Of a DNA stretch of 26,419 nucleotides, positions 20,001-26,419 are shown piece by piece. The stretch spans positions 158,746 through 185,164 of the forward strand of contig ML976777.1 in NCBI GenBank assembly GCA_010015655.1, written 5' to 3'. Below the pieces are notes generated by a model. That model was not told where the DNA came from. It worked only from the letters and a program-made list of their open reading frames with translations, and made no database searches. The position numbers were made by a program, and so were the translations under genes. The DNA comes from Bimuria novae-zelandiae CBS 107.79. Taxonomy: Eukaryota > Ascomycota > Dothideomycetes > Pleosporales > Didymosphaeriaceae. Position 1 is the stretch's first letter. Each line of letters starts with the position of its first letter.

Positions 20001-21844
20001 CTCTACTACTAGTTACACTCCTTGCCTAGTTAATAACAAGAGATAAACAACCTAAACCACCTTATAAAGCACAAGCAGTGCAATTGCAAACAAGCCTATA
20101 AATTACTACTTTTATAGCAGGCACCGAAGCTAGCAGCGCCGGCAAATATAATAGCAAGATTCTTAATAAGGCCTAGCTTCGACGTATAATTACAGCAGGC
20201 AAGAAGCCGCATTAAAGCGTGCTACTAGAGCCACTTACATGCTAAAATAAGCTCGAGGACCACCCTCTCTACGATATATAGAAGGAAGCCAAGCGATCCT
20301 ATCTACAGAGCTATAAGGAAATGAAATCCTAGAGTAAGGTTGTAGCCGCTCTAGTAAAAGTAGCAGGCCACCAAATCCTTAACTACATATAGGTATATAC
20401 CTATAAGTTTAATAAACACTATCGACTACAGAAGTGCAAAGCATGACTAGTTATAAAAGGTAACTAATAATAGCACCTTACTTCGTAAGAAACCTATACT
20501 ATAATACTAGTAGGATAATTATTTTGCATGCTTATAGCGATTATAGCTTAGTTTAACCTAGAGCTTATCTAACACAACGTTACTAACGCTTTTGTCCACG
20601 CAAAGCTGGACAGAGAAATCTATATAAGAATGCCCCGTGGCTACTCGCGAGCAGGCATAGTCCTCCACCTACATAAAGCACTCTACGGACTGCGCATATC
20701 TCCACTACTTTAGCAGAGAGAGTTTACATTAACGCTTTATAATATAGGTTTTAAAACAGTACCCTACGAGCTATACTATCTTATTAAGGATAGCATTATT
20801 ATCTTCTTCTATGTAGATAACTTTATTATTACTTATAACAAGTTATAACAGCAAGCTACTAAAGCTGCTTTAGTAAAAATAAGCACTAAATTTACACTTA
20901 CTAGTAGCAACGACCTATAATAGTTTTTAGGAGTTAAAGTTATTAGAGACCGCCTAAACGGAAAGATCTAGCTTTCACAGGCCTTATATATTGACAAGAT
21001 CTCGCGCCTTATTAAGCAACATAAGATACAGCACGAAACACCTATAGCAGCAGTTAAACTACTTCCTCGAACTAGGCTTGCTAATAAGGCTAAAGTTAAT
21101 TAATATTAGCGTAAGATAGGATCTATCCTCTACGCTACGGTAACTACACGACTAGATATTACCTTTATAAGCTCTTGACTTTCACGATTCCTATTAAACC
21201 TAAGTAAAGAGCACTAAGCCGCTACTAACCGAGTTCTCCTCTATCTTGCGGATACCAGATTACTAGGTCTTCAGCTTAGGGGTGCAGATACTTTAGAGGT
21301 GGCAAGTAACGTTTCTTTCGCTAATAATACGCTCAACCGCAAGAGCTCACAAGAATACATTATTAAGTTATTTAGTAGCTTAATTACATGGAAAGCAAAT
21401 AAGCAAGATATAGTCACTATATTAACTATAAAGACCAAATTACTAGCTCTCTTATAAGTAGCTAAAGAAGCTTTGTTTATCTCACGATTACTAAAGAAGC
21501 TAAAGATTAACCTTAGCAATTCTCTTATTATAATTAATTACAATAACTAGCAAATAATCTAGCTTATTACTAAAGAGATTGCTAAGCTACTGACTAAGCT
21601 CTGTTATATAGATATTTATAATCACTGGCTGAGACAAGAGGTCGTATTAAAGATAATTAAGGTAGACTATTAACGCTCGGAGGACATAGTTACAGATAGG
21701 CTTACGAAGGCCTTGCTAGCTAATAAGTAAAGTAACTTTTTAAATAAATTAGGACTTGCAGAAATTAAGGACAAGATTATAAACGTAGAGGTTAACCTGC
21801 TTAAGCTAAAGCAAAGAATAAAGGCTTTTAAAATTAAACTATAA
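17069..21844 (+). pseudogene. Copia gag-pol polyprotein, RIP-degraded
   Basis: The single frame opens at ATG 17069 (MAQSTLRDAIVIL) and can be followed, with dozens of TAA/TAG codons, to TAA 21842-21844. gag covers about 17069-18250. The protease/pre-integrase region holds AILDSGTTYHIF near 18410 and NVAYYPNLLCNLVSFRLLR near 18580. The GAG_pre-integrase motif TWHRRLGHLGP lies near 18860 and the CxxC of the integrase near 18960. The reverse transcriptase of the RVT_2 type covers about 20370-20850 with AFVHAKLDREIYIRMPRGY and FYVDNFIITY (20810-20821); the usual YVDD is changed to YVDN. The RNase H region covers about 21260-21720. The element is dead; the density of stops indicates RIP over repeated cycles. 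Confidence 0.93.
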
Positions 21845-21911
21845 AGGATAATACTGTTAGATCACCGACAGATAGTCTCCAGCTTAAGGATAAGCCTAAG
21901 CTAAGGGGGTG

Positions 21912-22110
21912 TGTCTAATTACATGGCACTTTGCACTAAACTTAAAGTATAAAAGTGGCTAGGCAATCCTACGCCAAGAAAAGAAGACTTCGGTAGTAGT
22001 CTAACAGAACACGAACAAGACACAACACGAACATTATTAATAAATTATTATAACTATTAATTCTTATTATTGCATTATCTCAAAGTGACAGAACACTATC
22101 AAATCTGACA
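21912..22110 (+). repeat. Copia 3' LTR
   Basis: 199 bp, preceded by the polypurine tract and followed by ATAGG (22111-22115). Confidence 0.94.
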
Positions 22111-22368
22111 ATAGGCTTATTACTTAAGGCGTTACTTAATAGTCTTATTAGCCCTTTACTTTACGTATATATTTTTAGTAGCTACTTAAGTAACACGCCT
22201 TTCTTAGAGTAGCTTTATTTTAAGCTACTAGCTAGCTTAATAGACTTTTACTTACTTACTTTTTTAAAACTGTAGTTACTACTCTTTAGTATTTTTTAGT
22301 ATTAATAGTCGCGGGCCTATTATACGCTATAAAGTAATTAAAAAATTACTTTACTACCTTAAACAATC

Positions 22369-22956
22369 CGACGGCATTTTGGCCGCCGTTTTCGGGTGCC
22401 CGCGCCGCCGTTTCCTGACGCAGATTTGCCGCTAAACCTCCCTATTCCTGCGCCGGGAGGCTCGACCGCACGTGCTCCCCGGATTACCCACTTCAGCTAG
22501 CGCATACAGGCCACTGCCTCAACTTCGAGAAGCTCCCCTGTCGCACGTGCGGTACACTTTCGCATACACCAGCGCCCAGATTACATCCTGCGCTTCAAAA
22601 CATCCTGCGCTTTCCCCTCCCTCGCACAGACAACCTCATCACCGTCGCAATGTCCAGCCCCACGTCCAAGTGGCGGATTGCGGCACCCTCGCTGCTAGGA
22701 ACGCGCGCGCGAGGCACAACTCTCGGCACCACTCGCTATCCTTAACGCCAGTAGTATGCGGGCCTAAACTGAGGCTGCCCTACTGGCGGCGTACTTAAAG
22801 CGGTTCCCTCGTCCTCCACAAAACAGCTAATAAGGACCGCCTCATCTTTCGCTCACACACTGAGCTGGCTACTCTACCTATCTTCTGCTACGACCAAGCA
22901 CTGTGTCTTCTCCCACAACCCTTCCCTCCGCCAAACGCTACCCGTACCGACGCAAC
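22369..22956 (+). promoter_or_regulatory. GC-rich leader of the DUF3435 gene
   Basis: Base composition changes abruptly near 22369 from AT-rich RIPped DNA to GC-rich DNA. The border holds a 9-bp-arm AT palindrome (about 22331-22352) and two direct copies of GCCGCCGTTT (22382-22391, 22404-22413). No clear TATA box is seen. A 31-codon upstream ORF starts at ATG 22650 and ends at TAA 22743-22745, out of frame with the main start. It could attenuate translation or be an unrecognised first exon. Confidence 0.4.
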
Positions 22957-25360
22957 ATGCGACGCCGTCTACCAGTCGACGATTCCTCCGATGAGAGCGA
23001 GTATGTTGAGTCCGATATGGATGGCGATCTTGAGTCAGATACAGACTTGATGGACCGCAGTGCGAAGGATAACAAGCCACGCGAAGATACAGAGGATGAG
23101 ACATGGCTCTCTTATAGGGAGGAATATCCTCCTGAGCACTATCTCGAACAGCTAGAAACGTTCGATGAAGGAGAGTACACGAAAGAGGACTACAAGGATA
23201 GCAGTACTCGTCTGCTTAATCGCATAGAAGATCAGTGGAATCAGTAGGTCCCTTATCTAATACTGCCTTTGGAACATGCATGGCTAATATATTATAGATG
23301 CTGGACGTACTTAGGCAAAGATCAATTCCGTCACTACGGAACTATATCCATCCGTACTTTGCATACCTTCTTTAACTGGCTCCTCGGTCAGCGTCGAGGG
23401 AGGGACGGAAGGAAACACCGGGGAACCAAGTTGGCTAGTTCCCTCGGGACATACTGGAAGGTGTTCCGCCTCGTGTATGAGAGGGCAACTGGTGCTAAGC
23501 TAGATGCAAAAATGAACCGGAGCATGCACAAGGTCAGTCCTACCTCCTGTTTTAGACTTTCCTGTAAGACGTGTCTAAGCTTTATACAGGTGCTACGAAA
23601 GCTAGCGAAAGAGCACGGCTTGAAGAAGATTGGCCGAGACAAGGCCTGCATGTATGTTGAAGACCTTACCCGAGTTCTGGAAAACAACCTTGCAACAACC
23701 GAAAAAAAATACTCCCACGGACGCTATCGGATACAAGCTCAGCTCTACCTACAGCTCGGCGGTTTTATGGCGAATCGCCCAAAAGCTCTCCTAAGTCTCT
23801 GCTATCGACATGTTCGGGTCACGCTGCTCCGGGATCCAGAGGGTGGGCCTCATCGGGTACTACTGGAGTTGACATTTGAGTTCACGAAGGAATTTCTTGG
23901 AATTAAAGACATGTAAGCCGGTTCTTTTATTATCTATACATATATGTTAAGAAGGCTGACACTTGAGCAAGGAATACCTTCCCTATCCCTGAAATTATCC
24001 ATGACGAGACCCTTGTCTTCAGCCTTCATGTATTCCTTCTTGGAATGCTCTTCTACGATGGAGCGTTTGCTGCCTATAACCTAACCTCACCAGATGAGTT
24101 AAGCAAACTCTCTATTCCGCCAGGACGTAACGAACTACCCTTGCGCCTTAATCGAGAACTGGACAACATCACATTATTCCGCATGGCCGAAAGGACACCA
24201 GATGGCTGGCGTATTTCCAAGGAAGAGCCTCTTCGAGACTCTACATTACGACCTTGGATCAAAGCTCTAGGAGAAATTACGGGTTTTGCAGAGGTCACCC
24301 GACCCTATTCTCTACGATATGCTGGAGGCAAGGCATTCAATGATAATGGTAAAGCCAACCCGCACAAGCCGTAGTAGGTTAAGAACTAACATGCATAGGT
24401 AACGTTAGCGAGGCTATGCAAAACCTAATGATGGGACATGCCAATATACGGACGTTCTTGAAACACTATCTATCGCGACGCGTGACTGTGGATACACAGG
24501 CCGTCGTGCGAGGCATCCTGCCCCAAGGTGCATTGATGCGAGCTGCTTGTACCATGAGTCGTTCGATTGATGCCCGAAGGCCACGACGCCTCACACAAGA
24601 GCAATCCGCGTCAGTAAACGACAATCCTACCATTTGCTCTCTACTGGCGCAACGGGAACAACTCAAAGGTCGTCTTGAAAATGGAACAAAACATCCAAAG
24701 TACAAAGAGCTCAGCCGTAAGCTTAACCAAGAACGACAGCGTCAGCGGCACGCCCTTCTTCAGGAGATTAAGGAGCGCTGGGAGTATGAGCAGCCTGTGC
24801 GTGATGTTGAGCAGCAACTTGCTGGCATGGAAGCCGAAGGCGTTGCAGCGGTAGTGGAGTCTTACGACGCTATGCTCCCCGCACAAAGGGCATTAGTAGA
24901 CGCCGTCCTGGCCCAACCAGGCACTTGCCTAAAAGAAGAGGTCAGTCGGCGCAACCGGGCTATCCGTGCCGTTATGGATTACTGTGGGATTGAAGAAGGT
25001 GGAATGTGCTCTTCTCGGCGGAAGCGACGTAGCAGTCGTGTCGTATCGCCTATTAAGAGTAAAGAAGATCTACAACTCAAGGCCCGCGAAGAAGCAGCAC
25101 TAGAAGCAGCCAAGGTGTCAGTGTACAAAGAGAAGAGGCCGACAGTATGCTTTGTTTGTTTAGGCAATGAAAACCTGCCTACAGAAGACCGCGTGCACTC
25201 ATTTCTCACCCCTGGTGATCTCACGAAACATTTTCGAAGGAAACACCTCGCGAATATGAACAAAGGAGAATCTGTCAGATGCAACCTCTGCCAGACTGAC
25301 TTAGTCCATAAGATGCATTGGCAACGACATGCTTCTGACGTCCATGGTACCGTTTCATAG
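22957..25360 (+). CDS. DUF3435 tyrosine recombinase (captain-like) with two C2H2 fingers
   Basis: Five exons join in frame: 22957-23243, 23298-23532, 23590-23912, 23972-24348, 24399-25360, giving 727 aa. The introns are 54, 57, 59 and 50 bp, with donors GTAGGT, GTCAGT, GTAAGC and GTAAAG, and branch sites such as CTAAC before the last acceptor. An acidic N-terminus (1-80) precedes the DUF3435 (PF11917) fold. Expected tyrosine-recombinase positions are present: Arg237 (ANRPKALL), Lys274 (EFTKEF), Tyr394/Arg397 (RPYSLRY, the HxxR place), His421 (MMGHA) and the nucleophile Tyr431 (KHYLSRRV). A Lys/Arg/Glu-rich helical linker leads to two C-terminal C2H2 fingers (Cys658/661-His685/690 and Cys702/705-His718/723). 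It should cut and rejoin DNA through a 3'-phosphotyrosine bond. There are no stops and no RIP bias. ATG 22957 is the first in-frame ATG after a TGA at 22861. Starship captains and Crypton-like recombinases both belong to this family. Confidence 0.85.
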
Positions 25361-25602
25361 AGCGCTATTCAACCCTAGACTCCTATGTCTTTGGCGATGG
25401 ACCAGCACGAAGATAGCTAGCAGGCAATCTCTTATACCTATACTACTATATAATTCCGCGTTCCTTACATCTACAAGTGTTGCCTTTGTTTATGTTCACT
25501 TAGCAGCAAGCTTACTCTTTCCTCTACTTGTAGGGGGATGAAGCTCTGGCAACATAGGGCAAATTACGTTTACACTAAAATCCACCACATCTATGAGCGA
25601 CC
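25361..25602. other. Spacer between the two DUF3435 copies
   Basis: It holds the 3' end of the captain-like gene and no recognisable gene. Near 25575-25602 it contains ACACTAAAA followed by an AG. This resembles the branch site and acceptor of the intron that precedes the corresponding exon in the intact gene, though the splice phase does not match well. Confidence 0.4.
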
Positions 25603-26024
25603 TTACCTATTCCCGAAGTTGTCTATGACGCGACCCTCGCCTTCAGCCCCCACGTCTTCCTACTCGGGATGCTCTTTCACGATGGGGCGTTTGCTGCGTA
25701 CAATCTAACATCTCCAGAAGAGCTAAGCAGGCTCTCTATCTCGCCAGAGCGCAATAAGCTCCCATTGCGTCTCAATCGAACACTAGACGACATTCCCGTC
25801 TTCCGCATGGCGGAAAGGACTCTGGAAGGCTGGGTTATCTCTAAGGATAAACGTCTCCCAGACTCTACGTTACGGCCTTGGATTAAAACCCTTGGAGAAA
25901 TCACAGGTTTTGCACAGGTCACCCGGCCCTATTCACTACGCTACGCTGGAGGCAAGGCATTTAACGAGAATGGTAACATTAGCATCAGCTACCAATCCTA
26001 GCAGATCTAGAACTAACGTATGTA
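25603..26024 (+). pseudogene. Second DUF3435 recombinase copy, truncated and interrupted
   Basis: The segment corresponds to exon 4 of the intact gene (residues 284-408). About 98 of 126 residues agree by eye, including GAFAAYNLTSP, DSTLRPWIK and TRPYSLRYAGGKAFN. The stretch before it does not match earlier exons, so the front half is missing. The exon ends at 25972 before a GTAACA donor, and the intron follows to an AACTAAC branch site (26011-26017) as in the intact gene. There the Tc1/mariner element begins. The catalytic Tyr, expected in the next exon, is not in the window. The many silent and conservative differences show this is an old paralogue under past selection, not a recent copy. 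Confidence 0.8.
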
Positions 26025-26026
26025 TA

Positions 26027-26419
26027 CTGTGGTATCAGGCAAAAGTGAGGTGAGTGGCCCGCGCACAACAGGGGTGTCGCCAAGATGCCGAGCCATGTAA
26101 ATTTCGCACGCTTGTCCTCTTTTATGTATAAATTTTAGTACCTCGTGTGACCACCTTTCGCATTAATTACAGCCTAGTATCTAGCTAGCATGCTCTTAAC
26201 AAGCTTCTTAAATACTTTACTTCTAATTAAGTCCTACGCTTCCTGTATAATATCACGTAGCTAGCTATATATACGCTACTTACCCCTAGGTAGATTAAAA
26301 TAATACTACTTAATATAGTCCTTTATCTTATTCTATACTACCTTAATTAGGTTAAGATCTAGCGAGAACGCTAGCTAAAAGATAAAGTAAATTCCTCTTA
26401 ATTAAAGCTCTTTAATTAT
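26027..26419 (-). mobile_element. Tc1/mariner-type transposon, 3' end (RIP-degraded, runs off the window)
   Basis: The element begins after TA 26025-26026 with CTGTGGTATCAGGCAAAAGT, a probable terminal repeat. On the minus strand the translation shows the end of a Tc1 transposase. FSLDLNLIKVV stands for the SPDLNPIE block, with the catalytic Glu changed to Lys and Pro to Leu. NKIKDYIK follows, and a degraded C-terminus leads into the 3' region. Stops are TAG/TAA. The other end and its duplication are outside the window. Confidence 0.75.

Larger units (their letters stand above)
16834..22110 (+). mobile_element. Full-length Ty1/copia retrotransposon (heavily RIPped)
   Basis: 5,277 bp. LTRs of 199 bp each lie at 16834-17032 and 21912-22110. 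They begin TGTC and end CA in the right copy (TA in the left copy, a G/C-to-A/T change). The flanking duplication is ATAGG (16829-16833, 22111-22115). A G-rich polypurine run (AAGGGGGTG) precedes the 3' LTR at 21903-21911. The order gag, pre-integrase, integrase, RT, RNase H defines copia. Confidence 0.95.
16242..22310 (-). mobile_element. AT-rich element X, copy 2, split by two copia-family insertions
   Basis: Three blocks form one X copy in inverse orientation to copy 1 (589-1139): 16242-16458, 16687-16833 and 22116 to about 22310. Copy 1 reads without interruption across both breakpoints, so it is the empty site. The first break is flanked by GGTAG and the second by ATAGG, both LTR-element duplications. 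X copy 2 begins directly after the TA shared with the pogo element. Confidence 0.85.

Noticed and set aside
22472..22798. 108-codon plus-strand frame before the DUF3435 gene
   Set aside because: It begins at GTG, is low-complexity (Pro, His, Arg-rich) from GC-rich DNA and has no continuity with the recombinase frame.
23269..23297. Start of the recombinase central frame as a separate gene
   Set aside because: The GTAGGT...TATTATAG intron (23244-23297) joins it in frame to the acidic N-terminal exon and removes the stop, so it is one gene.
1..26419. CRISPR arrays, rRNA and tRNA genes, bacterial-type operons
   Set aside because: Regular repeats are absent apart from those listed, no tRNA cloverleaf or rRNA segment was recognised, and the intron and transposon content is fungal.

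Overview
The window is chromosomal DNA from a filamentous ascomycete (Pezizomycotina). The genes carry 47-68 bp spliceosomal introns with GTAAGT/GTAGGT donors and CTAAC/CTGAC-type branch points. The transposons include a fungal chromovirus, a Ty1/copia, Fot1/pogo and Tc1 elements and a DUF3435 tyrosine recombinase. Most transposon copies are AT-rich and full of C-to-T/G-to-A stop codons (Gln to TAA/TAG, Trp to TAG, Asp to Asn), the signature of repeat-induced point mutation (RIP). I cannot name the species.

Left part (1-7265), a gene-poor patchwork. A partial piggyBac-like transposase runs off the left edge. It is followed by a 0.55-kb AT-rich element (called X here, copy 1), a small spliced ORF, and a broken membrane/coiled-coil gene with 69-bp tandem repeats. 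Next comes an apparently intact secreted GH28 pectinase on the minus strand, a spliced gene remnant next to a 128-bp hAT-type MITE with 8-bp target duplications, and a frameshifted minus-strand gene.

Centre (7264-22310), a nest of insertions that can be dissected base by base. A Fot1/pogo transposon (52-bp inverted repeats, TA duplication) sits at the terminal TA of X copy 2 and was split by a 6.86-kb chromodomain Ty3/gypsy element (458-bp LTRs, CTACT duplication). X copy 2 was itself split twice by one copia family: a reverse-oriented solo LTR (GGTAG duplication) and a full 5.28-kb element (199-bp LTRs, ATAGG duplication). X copy 1 supplies the empty site for both. The gypsy element carries an extra gene on the opposite strand to gag-pol. 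It has its own TATA box, encodes a Zn2Cys6-type zinc cluster protein, and its stop codon overlaps the end of pol by 17 bp. I regard this as one of the two most interesting systems here.

Right part (22369-26419). Base composition switches abruptly to GC-rich, unRIPped DNA that holds a five-exon gene for a 727-aa DUF3435 tyrosine recombinase (captain-like) with two C-terminal C2H2 fingers and all expected catalytic positions. A second, diverged DUF3435 copy lies downstream in the same orientation. It lacks its front half and is cut inside an intron by a RIP-degraded Tc1/mariner element at the right edge. The captain-like gene is the other main candidate: it may mark the 5' edge of a Starship-like element or be a stand-alone Crypton-like mobile gene. 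The window does not show the far end that would decide.
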